64,000 nt of DNA from Pseudarcicella hirudinis (GTDB lineage: Bacteria; Bacteroidota; Bacteroidia; Cytophagales; Spirosomataceae). Shown piece by piece: positions 9,920-18,820 of the stretch. A program made the position numbers and the translations under genes. Within the stretch, counting starts at the first letter, position 1; the number at the start of each line of letters is the position of its first letter. The notes under the pieces were generated by a model, which had not been told where the DNA came from, searched no databases, and saw only the letters and a program-made list of their open reading frames with translations. The stretch lies in the NCBI RefSeq assembly GCF_900115665.1, contig NZ_FOXH01000019.1:1-64000 (forward strand), written 5' to 3'.

Positions 9920-9953
9920 AACAGACCTGTCGAAAGATAGGTCTGTTTTTTTG
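9920..9953 (+). terminator. Terminator after the SemiSWEET gene
   Basis: AACAGACCTGTC pairs with GATAGGTCTGTT (one G-U) around a GAAA tetraloop, followed by seven T in a row. Confidence 0.92.
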
Positions 9954-10055
9954 GGAAGAAAATCATAAGAGCTATGTAATGGTCGTTAGGTTCTTAAAGG
10001 CTTTTGTTTTAATCTTACAAATTGTAACTTCAGACATTTTTCAAAATTCCATGCT

Positions 10056-10985
10056 ATGAAACTACATAAACTGTTCTCTTCTGTCATCCTGTTATTCCTG
10101 ATAATTACAAAAAGCTTTGCCCAGCAGGAGCAGCTTTATATAGTGTATCCTTTTATGCCTTTAAGCGTTAACCCTGCATATGCGGGAAGCAGGGGAGTCG
10201 TTGATATTACAGGGATTTACCGGAGAAAGCCCTTATTTCAAAACCTGGGATTTAGTTCTAATCAGCAATATCTGAGTTTTGATATGCCGATTGCCCAGGA
10301 CAAGATGGCGATAGGTTTTCAGGCTTTTAATGCTTCGCAGGCTTTCGGAACGGTTGGAGGAATTTCCGGAAATCTCGGTTTTTATGGAGATTATGCTTAT
10401 AAAATCTATTTACCGCATGATGGAGTTCTTTCATTAGGGGCACAAATAGGATTGACTCAGATTCCTGTAGTTGCACAGGGTAGTACTTCTCAATTCAAAA
10501 CATCACTTGGTTTAGGAGCTTATTACAGTAACAAAGACTGGTATGCAGGTTTATCATTTTTGAACCTTGCAGGAAGCACAGAGTTTAATTATACCAAACC
10601 TGTTTTCCTTACGGCTGGTTATTTATTCGATTTGTCTGATATGGTAAAATTAAAAACAGGTATTCTGGCAAGAAGACTTTCGGGGGGAAATGTTAACACC
10701 ACAGATCTTGACTTTAATGTAACAGCCTGGATTAACCAGCGTTTCGGCATAGGAGTCTGGTACCAGAATACCGGTTCGGAATTTTCTAATAAAGCCATTT
10801 TAGCCTCATTGGAAGTGCAGCTTGGTGACAATATCAGAGTCGGGTATTCTTATGATTTTGACTCAAGTGATGTTACTGCCGGAAGCCAGACCGGGCAGAT
10901 AGGGGTGGGAGGTTTTCATCAGCTGATGTTCAGGTACCAGCTGGATTCAGGAAACGGGAAAATAGCTACGTTCAAGTATTTCTAA
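10056..10985 (+). CDS. Solitary PorP/SprF family protein
   Basis: 309 aa with a signal peptide (S-F-A-Q), the hallmark VNPAYAGSRG and a beta-barrel pattern ending in aromatic F-K-Y-F. It is a paralogue of the protein at 5861-6859 but only distantly similar in the middle. No type B substrate gene adjoins it, whereas most SprF-like genes sit directly after one. It may serve a substrate elsewhere or substitute for the first copy. No clear terminator follows. Confidence 0.88.
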   Translation: MKLHKLFSSVILLFLIITKSFAQQEQLYIVYPFMPLSVNPAYAGSRGVVDITGIYRRKPLFQNLGFSSNQQYLSFDMPIAQDKMAIGFQAFNASQAFGTVGGISGNLGFYGDYAYKIYLPHDGVLSLGAQIGLTQIPVVAQGSTSQFKTSLGLGAYYSNKDWYAGLSFLNLAGSTEFNYTKPVFLTAGYLFDLSDMVKLKTGILARRLSGGNVNTTDLDFNVTAWINQRFGIGVWYQNTGSEFSNKAILASLEVQLGDNIRVGYSYDFDSSDVTAGSQTGQIGVGGFHQLMFRYQLDSGNGKIATFKYF

Positions 10986-11093
10986 ACGTTTCTCTGAGTA
11001 TTCGGATAATTAATGCCCGAAATTATATAGTTTATCTGAAAAAAACAGAATAAGCCTGTCTTGAAACGCATTAGCTATATAATAAGGTAAATA

Positions 11094-11126
11094 TTTGACA
11101 GTTTCAATTCCAGATGAGTATCTTTG
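11094..11126 (+). promoter_or_regulatory. Distal candidate promoter of sucA
   Basis: TTTG (11094-11097), 21 bp, then TATCTTTG (11119-11126): a full match to the Bacteroidota housekeeping promoter. It would give a leader of roughly 250 bases before the sucA start. Confidence 0.55.
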
Positions 11127-11288
11127 AAAGATAAAACTTTTTGATTAATTTATATAAATTATCAAATACGTAAAATCAGGTATGAATCTAAGTAATCATT
11201 GTATTTTATCAAGAAAAACTAACTTGGTAAAATGATATTTAAATGTCTATAGTAATTTGGCAAACTTATAGCAAAAAAGGCTTGAAAA

Positions 11289-11323
11289 TTTGTACTTTAA
11301 TTTGGCATCATCCCGTAACTTTG
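11289..11323 (+). promoter_or_regulatory. Proximal candidate promoter of sucA
   Basis: TTTG (11289-11292), 23 bp, then TAACTTTG (11316-11323). It would give a leader of about 50 bases. The spacing is identical to that of the SemiSWEET promoter. Confidence 0.6.
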
Positions 11324-11382
11324 CCAAACTTATTTTAAGTTTAGTGTTTTTTATAAAAATAGAGATTTAGATTTCTCGAAAT

Positions 11383-14133
11383 ATGGACCAATTTTCGTAT
11401 ATCGCCAACGCTGACACGGCGGTAATTGCTGACCTTTACGAGTCATACCTGCAAAACCCTGCTTCGGTTGACCAAAGTTGGCAAGATTTCTTCAAAGGTT
11501 TTGATTTTTATTCTTCCTGGAATAATAATGGTTCTTCAAATGGAAAAGCAGGTACTGCAACGGTAACAGCTGCTCCTGATGGAGTTATGGTGCAGAAGGA
11601 GATGGCAGTAATCAGTCTGATTAAAGCATTTCGTTCAAGAGGACATCTTTTAGCAAAGACTAATCCGGTTCGTGAACGCAAAGATCGTCGCCCGAGACTA
11701 GATTTAAAAGATTATGCTCTTTCTGATGCTGATCTGGACACTGTTTTTCAGGCGGGAAACTTCCTGGGAATCGGTGCAGCTACGCTCCGCAATATTCTTG
11801 AAACACTTTATAAAATTTACGCAGGTTCTATCGGTTTTGAATATTCATATATCCGTGAATCTGATGTAAAAGACTGGTTGAGAAATAAGATTGAAAAAGA
11901 GGCAATTGCATTTAACCCATCTTTAGATGAGAAGAAACAGATTCTTCAAAAACTAAATGAGGCAGTTGTTTTCGAAAATTTCTTAGGTACAAAATATTTA
12001 GGACAGAAACGTTTTGGATTAGAAGGTGGTGAGAGCACAATTGCTGCCCTTGATGCCATTATTAATACTTCTGCTGAATTAGGTGTGCAGGAAGCAATGA
12101 TCGGGATGGCTCACCGTGGCCGTCTGAATGTGCTTGCCAATATTATGCACAAATCTTACGAAGCTATTTTTGATGGATTTGAAGGAAATCTTCCTGATCA
12201 GATTCATGGCGACGGCGACGTAAAATACCATTTAGGTTATTCTTCAAAACATATCACTCCTTCCGGCAAAGAGATTTCTCTGAAACTAGCGCCAAACCCT
12301 TCACATCTTGAGGCTGTAAATCCATTGGTAGAAGGATTCTGCCGTGCCAGAGCGGATGCACATTATGAAGGTGATTATGATAAAATCTTACCGATTCTGA
12401 TTCATGGTGACGCTGCGGTAGCAGGCCAGGGGATTGTATATGAGGTAACACAGATGGCGAAATTGCGTGGTTATGAAACAGGTGGTACCATCCACTTTGT
12501 TATCAATAACCAGGTGGGTTTCACGACTGATTTTGAAGATGCCCGTTCTGCAATTTATTGTACGGATGTAGCTAAAATCATTGATGCTCCTGTATTCCAT
12601 GTGAACGGAGATGATCCGGAAGCTGTAGTTTTCGTGTCAAGAATGGCTGCGGAATTCCGTCAGCAATTCAATCGTGATGTATTTATTGATATGGTTTGTT
12701 ACCGTAGAAACGGTCATAATGAGTCTGATGAGCCTCGTTTTACACAACCAACCTTGTATTCTAATATTACCAATCACCTGAATCCCCGTGAGATTTATAC
12801 TCAAAAGCTGATTTCACATGGAGCGATTGATGCCAAACTGGCAAGTCAGATGGATGCTGAGTTCAAATCAGAACTTCAGGCTCGTCTTGATCTGGTAAAA
12901 CAAAAAGTTCGTCCTGAATACAAACCTTTAAAATTAGATAATCGCTGGGCTGAACTGCGTTATGCAGAGCCTGAAGATTTTGAAAATTCTCCTAATACAA
13001 GTATTACTCAGGAGGAGATTGACAAAGTTGCCGCAGCGATGACAAAATTGCCGGAAGGTTTTCATGCCTTAAAGCAAATTGAAAAAGTAATTTCAGATAG
13101 AAAAGCGTATTTCGAGAGTGGTTCACTTAACTGGGCAACAGCTGAATTGCTTGCATATGGCTCTTTGCTGGCTGAAGGCAAGTCAGTTCGTGTATCCGGA
13201 CAGGATGTTCAGAGAGGTACTTTCTCTCACCGTCATGCGGTTTTACATGATGCAGAAAATAACGCCAATTATAATTCATTAAACTATATTCAGGAAGGTC
13301 AGGAGCAATTCCAGATTTTCAACTCATTGCTTTCTGAATACGGGGTTTTAGGTTTCGAATTCGGTTATGCTCTGGCCAACCCGGATGCTCTGGTGGTTTG
13401 GGAAGCACAATTCGGTGATTTTGCCAATGGCGCTCAAACAATGATTGACCAGTTTATTTCTTCTCATGAATCGAAATGGGGAACAATGAATGGTTTGACC
13501 ATGTTATTGCCTCATGGTTATGAAGGACAAGGACCTGAACACTCAAATGCACGTCCTGAGCGATACCTTCAGCTTGCTGCAGAATACAATATGATTGTGG
13601 CGAATTTAACTACTCCGGCAAACATTTTCCATGCATTGCGTCGTCAGTTGTCATGGGATTTCCGTAAGCCTTTGATTGTAATGTCGCCGAAATCTATTTT
13701 CCGTCATCCGAAAGTAATGTCGCCTATTTCTGAGTTTACCAATGGATCTTTCCAGGAAGTTTACGCAGATACCTATGCTGATGCGAAGAAGGTGAAGAAA
13801 GTATTGCTTTGCAGCGGAAAAGTTTATTATGATTTGCTGGATAAACAGGAAAAGGATCAGCGTAAAGATGTGGCGATTGTCCGCATCGAACAAATTCATC
13901 CATTCCCGACAACAAAGGTTGAAGCTGAATTAGCTAAATATCCTAAAGCGAAAGTTTACTGGGTTCAGGAAGAACCTGAAAATATGGGTTACTGGTCATT
14001 TGTGATCCGTGAATTTGGATGGAAACCGTTTGAAGCATTGATTGCCCGTAAGAAAAGTGCATCACCTGCAACAGGATTCCTGAAAATTCATAATGAAGAG
14101 CAGGCTGCTTTAGTAGAGAGAGCTTTTAGTTAA
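11383..14133 (+). CDS. sucA: 2-oxoglutarate dehydrogenase E1 component
   Basis: 916 aa, the normal length for this thiamine-diphosphate enzyme, which decarboxylates 2-oxoglutarate and passes the succinyl group to the lipoyl arm of E2 in the TCA cycle. Seen in order: the N-terminal E2-binding start with Y-x-x-Y-L-x-x-P, the HGD-AAVAGQGIVYE and H-F-V-I-N-N-Q-V-G-F-T-T cofactor motifs, and the C-terminal transketolase-like part with EAQFGDFANGAQ and LLPHGYEGQGPEHS-ARPER. The E2 gene follows 159 bp later on the same strand. Two promoters of the Bacteroidota type precede it. Confidence 0.97.
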   Translation: MDQFSYIANADTAVIADLYESYLQNPASVDQSWQDFFKGFDFYSSWNNNGSSNGKAGTATVTAAPDGVMVQKEMAVISLIKAFRSRGHLLAKTNPVRERKDRRPRLDLKDYALSDADLDTVFQAGNFLGIGAATLRNILETLYKIYAGSIGFEYSYIRESDVKDWLRNKIEKEAIAFNPSLDEKKQILQKLNEAVVFENFLGTKYLGQKRFGLEGGESTIAALDAIINTSAELGVQEAMIGMAHRGRLNVLANIMHKSYEAIFDGFEGNLPDQIHGDGDVKYHLGYSSKHITPSGKEISLKLAPNPSHLEAVNPLVEGFCRARADAHYEGDYDKILPILIHGDAAVAGQGIVYEVTQMAKLRGYETGGTIHFVINNQVGFTTDFEDARSAIYCTDVAKIIDAPVFHVNGDDPEAVVFVSRMAAEFRQQFNRDVFIDMVCYRRNGHNESDEPRFTQPTLYSNITNHLNPREIYTQKLISHGAIDAKLASQMDAEFKSELQARLDLVKQKVRPEYKPLKLDNRWAELRYAEPEDFENSPNTSITQEEIDKVAAAMTKLPEGFHALKQIEKVISDRKAYFESGSLNWATAELLAYGSLLAEGKSVRVSGQDVQRGTFSHRHAVLHDAENNANYNSLNYIQEGQEQFQIFNSLLSEYGVLGFEFGYALANPDALVVWEAQFGDFANGAQTMIDQFISSHESKWGTMNGLTMLLPHGYEGQGPEHSNARPERYLQLAAEYNMIVANLTTPANIFHALRRQLSWDFRKPLIVMSPKSIFRHPKVMSPISEFTNGSFQEVYADTYADAKKVKKVLLCSGKVYYDLLDKQEKDQRKDVAIVRIEQIHPFPTTKVEAELAKYPKAKVYWVQEEPENMGYWSFVIREFGWKPFEALIARKKSASPATGFLKIHNEEQAALVERAFS

Positions 14134-14149
14134 TTTTGGAATTTTGATT

Positions 14150-14174
14150 ACGAATTTTAACAATTATAATTCGT
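14150..14174 (+). promoter_or_regulatory. Small inverted repeat after sucA
   Basis: ACGAATT (14150-14156) and AATTCGT (14168-14174) form a 7-bp stem in the sucA-sucB gap, without a T-run. It is weak and AT-rich, and may have no function. Confidence 0.3.
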
Positions 14175-14228
14175 TCAAATAACCATCTCAATATTCACAC
14201 AGAAATAATTAAAATTAAGATAAAGTCA

Positions 14229-14274
14229 GGGATTTGAATTTCGCAGTCTGATCAGGCTAAGGAATTCAAATCCC
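14229..14274 (+). promoter_or_regulatory. Perfect hairpin in the sucB leader
   Basis: GGGATTTGAATT (14229-14240) and AATTCAAATCCC (14263-14274) form a perfect 12-bp stem with a 22-nt loop containing CTGATCAG. It ends 18 bp before the sucB ATG and has no following T-run. It is more likely a leader structure (translation control, or mRNA processing between sucA and sucB) than a terminator. The function is inferred. Confidence 0.55.
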
Positions 14275-14292
14275 GAAATCCGAAATCGAATT

Positions 14293-15843
14293 ATGGCAAT
14301 CGAAATGAAAGTTCCGCCGGTAGGCGAGTCAATAACGGAGGTAACAATTGCTTCCTGGAACAAAAAAGATGGTGATTCAGTAAAAATGGATGAAGTTTTG
14401 TGTGAACTGGAATCAGACAAAGCTACTTTCGAATTACCGGCAGAGGCAGAAGGTATTTTGAAGATTGTTGCAAAAGAAGGTGAAACCCTTCCTATCGGAG
14501 CTGTAATTTGTATCATTGAAACAGTTGGAGCGAGTGCAGGCCCATCAGCACCTGCTGCCGTGCCGGCAACGGAAGCTGCTGCTCCTGTGGCAGTTCAGGC
14601 CCCTGCTCAGGTTTCAACTGAAGCTAAAGTTATTGAAATCAAAGTTCCGGTAGTCGGAGAATCTATTACAGAAGTAACAGTTTCTTCATGGAATAAAAAA
14701 GAAGGAGATACTGTAAATATGGATGAAGTTTTGTGTGAATTAGAATCAGACAAAGCTACATTCGAATTACCTGCCGAAGCAGCTGGTGTACTGCACATCA
14801 TTGCTGAATCAGGAACTACTTTACCAATCGGAGGATTAATTGCCACGATTTCTGTCGGAGCCGGTTCTGCTGCCCCTGCAACATCAGCTCCTGCAGCGGC
14901 ACCTGCTGCCGTGGTATCTGCCCCGGTTGCTGACAATGGCTATGCTGCCGGTCATGCTTCTCCTGCTGCTGCAAAAGCATTGGCAGAAAAAGGAATCGAT
15001 CCTGCAACGGTTTCCGGTTCGGGTGTTGGTGGAAGAATTACAAAAGAAGATGCTCAGAGTGCTCAGAAACCTGCCGTACCTGTTGCAACACCTGCTCCTG
15101 CAAAAGTAGCTGCTCCTGCGGTGGTACAGGCCGGAGAAGGAAACAGAACTACCCGCAGAGAAAAAATGACTTCTCTTCGTAAAACTGTTGCCCGCAGACT
15201 GGTAGCTGTAAAAAATGAAACAGCAATGTTGACTACCTTTAATGAGGTTGACATGAAGCCGGTTATGGATTTACGTGGAAAATATAAGGATAAATTCAAA
15301 GAGAAACATGGTGTTGGTTTAGGTTTCATGTCTTTCTTTACCAAAGCTGTTTGTGTTGCTTTAAAAGAATTCCCTTCAGTAAATGGTAAAATTGACGGAG
15401 ATGAGATTGTTTTCCATGATTTCTGTGATATTTCAATTGCCGTTTCAGCTCCGAAAGGATTAGTTGTTCCGGTAATTCGTAACGCAGAAGCCTTGTCTTT
15501 AGCAGGTATTGAGTCAGAAGTTGTTCGTCTGGCTGGCCGTGCAAGAGATAACAAATTGACCCTCGAAGAAATGACCGGAGGAACCTTTACCATCACTAAT
15601 GGCGGGGTATTCGGTTCAATGATGTCAACTCCGATTATCAATGCGCCACAAGTAGCTATTTTAGGTATGCACAATATCGTTGAGCGTCCTGTGGTAGTGA
15701 ACGGAGAAATCGTGATTCGTCCGATGATGTACCTTGCCCTTTCTTACGATCACCGTATCATCGACGGACGTGAATCGGTAAGCTTCCTGGTTCGTGTAAA
15801 ACAACTATTGGAAGATCCGGCTCGTTTGTTATTAGATGTTTAG
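14293..15843 (+). CDS. sucB: Dihydrolipoyl succinyltransferase (E2 of 2-oxoglutarate dehydrogenase), two lipoyl domains
   Basis: 516 aa. Two lipoyl domains (about 1-78 and 115-190), each with the lipoyl-lysine motif [12 protein letters not shown], are joined by Ala/Pro-rich linkers. They are followed by a peripheral-subunit-binding domain ([23 protein letters not shown]) and the acyltransferase domain ending with the catalytic [10 protein letters not shown] and terminal DPARLLLDV. It transfers succinyl from lipoate to CoA. Many bacterial SucB proteins have one lipoyl domain; two is a less usual form. The two lipoyl segments remain very similar at DNA level. It sits directly behind sucA, with the E3 gene next. 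Confidence 0.96.
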   Translation: MAIEMKVPPVGESITEVTIASWNKKDGDSVKMDEVLCELESDKATFELPAEAEGILKIVAKEGETLPIGAVICIIETVGASAGPSAPAAVPATEAAAPVAVQAPAQVSTEAKVIEIKVPVVGESITEVTVSSWNKKEGDTVNMDEVLCELESDKATFELPAEAAGVLHIIAESGTTLPIGGLIATISVGAGSAAPATSAPAAAPAAVVSAPVADNGYAAGHASPAAAKALAEKGIDPATVSGSGVGGRITKEDAQSAQKPAVPVATPAPAKVAAPAVVQAGEGNRTTRREKMTSLRKTVARRLVAVKNETAMLTTFNEVDMKPVMDLRGKYKDKFKEKHGVGLGFMSFFTKAVCVALKEFPSVNGKIDGDEIVFHDFCDISIAVSAPKGLVVPVIRNAEALSLAGIESEVVRLAGRARDNKLTLEEMTGGTFTITNGGVFGSMMSTPIINAPQVAILGMHNIVERPVVVNGEIVIRPMMYLALSYDHRIIDGRESVSFLVRVKQLLEDPARLLLDV

Positions 15844-15855
15844 GACATAATTCAG

Positions 15856-15892
15856 GTAGGGATGCAATCTTTGTGTCCCTACTATTTTTTTT
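15856..15892 (+). terminator. Terminator after sucB
   Basis: GTAGGGA (15856-15862) pairs with TCCCTAC (15876-15882), followed by TATTTTTTTT. It separates sucA-sucB from lpdA. Confidence 0.85.
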
Positions 15893-16044
15893 GTGAATAC
15901 TGACTCTTTCCTGTATTCACATTTATCATGTAAAATCAGTTTATCTATATATTTCTCTGATTTTACAATGACTCAGGATTAATATTTATACCATATTCTA
16001 AAAAGTTAGAAACACAAATATTTTGTAATTCTTCCTGCTTTAAA

Positions 16045-16064
16045 TTGGGCAGTTTCCCGCCCAA
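16045..16064 (+). promoter_or_regulatory. Short inverted repeat just upstream of lpdA
   Basis: TTGGGC and GCCCAA with an 8-nt spacer lie 17 bp before the lpdA start. It could be an operator or a leader hairpin; no recognised consensus. Confidence 0.3.
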
Positions 16065-16081
16065 AATCAGAAAACTAACAT

Positions 16082-17485
16082 ATGCAATACGACGTAATAG
16101 TTATCGGCTCTGGTCCTGGTGGTTATGTAGCAGCCATACGTGCAGCACAATTAGGCATGAAAACTGCCATTGTTGAGAAATACTCAGTTTTGGGAGGTAC
16201 CTGTCTTAATGTAGGCTGTATTCCATCAAAAGCTTTGCTGGATTCATCAGAGCATTTTTATAATGCTGCTCATTCTTTCAAAGAGCATGGTATTGAAATT
16301 TCAGATCTGAAAGTAAATCTTGAACAAATGATTACCCGCAAACGCGGAGTCGTTGAGAAGATGAACAATGGAATTTCATTTTTGATGAAAAAGAACAAAA
16401 TCACTGTTTACAATGGTTTTGGTTCATTTGTGAATAAGAATACTGTAAAAGTGGCAAAAACAGATGGTTCATCTGAAGAAATCACTTCTAAAAATATCAT
16501 TATTGCTACAGGTTCAAAACCAACAGTTTTGCCTTCAATGCCTGTAGATAAGAAAAGAGTAATTACTTCTACCGAAGCCTTGAATCTGACCGAAATTCCT
16601 AAACACCTTGTAGTAATCGGCGCCGGAGTAATCGGAGCAGAATTAGGTTCTGTATATGCCCGTTTAGGAGCTAAAGTAAGTTTTGTTGAATTTGCTGATT
16701 CGATGATTCCTACGATGGACAAAACGATGGGTAAGGAATTACAGAAATCTATCAAGAAACTTGGTGCAGAGTATTATTTCAGTCATAAGGTAACTTCCGT
16801 TGTAAATAACGGAGATGATGTAACCGTAACGGCGAAAAATGCTAAGGATGAGGATGTGACAATCACCGGTGATTATGTATTGGTATGTATCGGCCGCAGA
16901 CCTTATACTGACGGTTTAAACCTTGAGGCAGCCGGACTTGCCGCTGACCAGAGAGGCAGAGTCGAAGTAGATGAGCATACTTTACAAACGAAGGTAGAAG
17001 GTATTTATGCAATCGGAGATGTTATCCGTGGTGCAATGCTTGCTCATAAAGCTGAGGAAGAAGGTGTTTTTGTGGCTGAAACTATTGCAGGCCAAAAACC
17101 TCATGTAAATTATTTACTGATTCCGGGTGTAGTTTATACCTGGCCGGAAGTGGCATCAGTGGGTTATACAGAAGAAGAATTGAAAACTTCAGGCCGTGCC
17201 TATAAATCAGGTTCTTTCCCATTCAAAGCATTAGGCCGTGCAACAGCCTCAATGGATACAGATGGTTTGGTGAAAGTGCTTGCGGATAAAGCTACTGACG
17301 AAATCCTCGGAGTTCATATTATCGGAGCGAGAGCTGCGGATATGATTGCTGAGGCCGTTGTTGCGATGGAATACCGTGCAAGTGCAGAGGATGTTGCCCG
17401 CATGTCACATGCGCACCCTACTTATACAGAAGCGATGAAAGAAGCTTGTCTGGCCGCAACTGAGAATCGTGCGATTCATGCATAG
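16082..17485 (+). CDS. lpdA: Dihydrolipoyl dehydrogenase (E3)
   Basis: 467 aa flavoprotein disulfide reductase that reoxidises the dihydrolipoyl arm of E2 with NAD+. Seen: the FAD-binding GSGPGGY near residue 9, the redox-active disulfide in GGTCLNVGCIPSKAL, the NAD-binding GAGVIGAELGSVYARLGA, the second FAD motif (A-I-G-D-V), and the C-terminal catalytic His-Glu dyad in HAHPTYTEA. The length is standard. It has its own 238-bp upstream region with a terminator before it, so it may be transcribed independently of sucAB, which would suit a subunit shared with other 2-oxoacid dehydrogenases. Confidence 0.97.
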   Translation: MQYDVIVIGSGPGGYVAAIRAAQLGMKTAIVEKYSVLGGTCLNVGCIPSKALLDSSEHFYNAAHSFKEHGIEISDLKVNLEQMITRKRGVVEKMNNGISFLMKKNKITVYNGFGSFVNKNTVKVAKTDGSSEEITSKNIIIATGSKPTVLPSMPVDKKRVITSTEALNLTEIPKHLVVIGAGVIGAELGSVYARLGAKVSFVEFADSMIPTMDKTMGKELQKSIKKLGAEYYFSHKVTSVVNNGDDVTVTAKNAKDEDVTITGDYVLVCIGRRPYTDGLNLEAAGLAADQRGRVEVDEHTLQTKVEGIYAIGDVIRGAMLAHKAEEEGVFVAETIAGQKPHVNYLLIPGVVYTWPEVASVGYTEEELKTSGRAYKSGSFPFKALGRATASMDTDGLVKVLADKATDEILGVHIIGARAADMIAEAVVAMEYRASAEDVARMSHAHPTYTEAMKEACLAATENRAIHA

Positions 17486-17507
17486 ATTTTGCTGTTCAAA
17501 TCATCAG

Positions 17508-17539
17508 AAAGGCCTTTGGAAAACTCCGAAGGCCTTTTT
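17508..17539 (+). terminator. Terminator of lpdA
   Basis: AAAGGCCTT (17508-17516) pairs with AAGGCCTTT (17529-17537), with T following. It sits between the convergent lpdA and rlmF and may act weakly in both directions. Confidence 0.8.
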
Positions 17540-17548
17540 GATTACAAG

Positions 17549-18517
17549 CTATTTCCCCCACCGGCTTTCTGCCCAGATTCTTTGTTGCGTCTTATCCATA
17601 AATGTCCAGGCAACTATCCGGCTGATTTTCTGACCTTGTGCCATTTCAATGGTTTTAACTTCCTGTGCCTTCACTTTGTTCAGCGCTTTATAAATACCGG
17701 GGAGGTTGTCCTTTTTTGAAATCAGGGATGAATACCAGAGACAATTTAAGGGCAATTCAGCGCTTTCTCCGATCATTGATCTGACAAATTTTACTTCGCC
17801 TCCTTCACACCACAGCTCACCGTTTTGTCCCCCGAAATTCAGTACAGGATTTGATGTTTTTTGCCCGCTGAGGTTTTTAACTTTTCTGATACTCCCGGCA
17901 TTTGCCTCTTGTGCGGAGGTATGAAAAGGAGGGTTACAAATTGTAAAGTCGAAAGTTTCTCCGGGCTTTATAACTCCTCTGAAAATATGATCGGGAGAAG
18001 GCTGATGCCTTAGTTCAATGAAAGATTCCGGAAGGCTGTTAGCATTTAAGGTTTCCTGTGCTGCATTCAGAGAAATCCGGTCAATATCAGAACCTGCAAA
18101 ACGCCATCCGTATTCCTTATTTCCCAGCAGGGGATAAATGCAATTAGCCCCGGTTCCGATGTCCAGTATCCTTACAGATTCATTTTTCGGAATGACTCCT
18201 TTATTCGAATCACTTAAAACATCAGCTATATAGTGAATATAATCAGCTCTTCCGGGAATAGGAGGGCAAAGATAACCGGCAGGAATATCCCAGTGCTCTA
18301 TTCCGTAAAAATGTTTCAGAATGGCTTTATTGAGGACTTTAACTGCTTTTGGATTGGCAAAATCAATGGATTCTTCCTGAAATTTGTTCAAAGCCACAAA
18401 AGGTTTTAATTCAGGAAGTGTGGCAATCAGTTGAGGAAAATTATATCTGCCGTTGTGCTTGTTTCTGGGGTGTAAACTTTTCTTCTCAGGATTGGTATGT
18501 TTATTCTGCTGAGTCAT
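17549..18517 (-). CDS. rlmF: 23S rRNA (adenine-1618-N6) methyltransferase RlmF
   Basis: 322 aa from ATG 18517; an in-frame TTG at 18526 would add three residues and is not needed. Shows the RlmF/YbiN N-terminal block (LHPRNKHNGRY, then a YLCPPIPGRADYIHY segment), the SAM-binding ILDIGTGANCIYPLLG, and the catalytic NPPFHTS motif of N6-adenine methyltransferases. In the characterised family this enzyme methylates A1618 of 23S rRNA. It is a stand-alone gene convergent with lpdA. Confidence 0.95.
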   Translation of the reverse strand: MTQQNKHTNPEKKSLHPRNKHNGRYNFPQLIATLPELKPFVALNKFQEESIDFANPKAVKVLNKAILKHFYGIEHWDIPAGYLCPPIPGRADYIHYIADVLSDSNKGVIPKNESVRILDIGTGANCIYPLLGNKEYGWRFAGSDIDRISLNAAQETLNANSLPESFIELRHQPSPDHIFRGVIKPGETFDFTICNPPFHTSAQEANAGSIRKVKNLSGQKTSNPVLNFGGQNGELWCEGGEVKFVRSMIGESAELPLNCLWYSSLISKKDNLPGIYKALNKVKAQEVKTIEMAQGQKISRIVAWTFMDKTQQRIWAESRWGK

Positions 18518-18526
18518 TTTATACAA

Positions 18527-18786
18527 TTAGTCATTTAAATCTTTTGATTTCAGAGATAAAGTTAAACAAATGCACCGGAAGCGACACTATTTTCGGTGCA
18601 AAGGCTGATCCCCGCGGTTGCAATCGGGAAAAACAGAGCATTTCTCAGGATTGTATGAAGTAATTTAAGCTGTTTTTTTCTTAGAAAGGAGACTGATGAA
18701 AATGCTTTTGTTGAAAATTCATGAAATACTATGACTTTTCTCATTCATTTAAAAAGCTTTCAGGTTTGCTCCTGAAAGCCTTTTTT
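18527..18786 (+). ncRNA. Possible small RNA or remnant between rlmF and a lipoprotein gene
   Basis: The stretch holds no convincing ORF but is more GC-rich than nearby intergenic DNA. It contains two hairpin-forming blocks (GCACCG...CGGTGC at about 18571-18600 and CCCCG...CGGG near 18610) and ends in a good terminator at 18756-18786 that no annotated plus-strand gene needs. A short transcript is therefore possible. No known RNA family was recognised and no clear promoter was found at its 5' side. A decayed gene is an equal alternative. Confidence 0.25.
18756..18786 (+). terminator. Orphan terminator-like hairpin before the lipoprotein gene
   Basis: GCTTTCAGG (18756-18764), a 6-nt loop, CCTGAAAGC (18771-18779), then C and six T. 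No protein gene on the plus strand ends just upstream. Confidence 0.75.
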
Positions 18787-18796
18787 GTTAGTTTTG
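18765..18796 (+). promoter_or_regulatory. Candidate promoter of the lipoprotein gene
   Basis: TTTG (18765-18768), 20 bp, TAGTTTTG (18789-18796). The TTTG lies in the loop of the preceding terminator hairpin. The start codon follows 24 bp later. Confidence 0.5.
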
Positions 18797-18820
18797 AAAA
18801 ATCTTAACCAGTCCTGAATT

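Larger units (their letters stand above)
10986..11382. other. Intergenic region upstream of sucA, 397 bp
   Basis: Very AT-rich, with no open frame that looks coding. It carries two promoter-like elements in the sucA direction, annotated separately. No terminator hairpin with a T-run was found for the preceding PorP/SprF gene. Confidence 0.6.

Noticed and set aside
14607-15674. Long minus-strand frames opposite sucB
   Set aside because: They mirror the plus-strand codon pattern of sucB, are Ala/Ser/Thr-rich and resemble no family.
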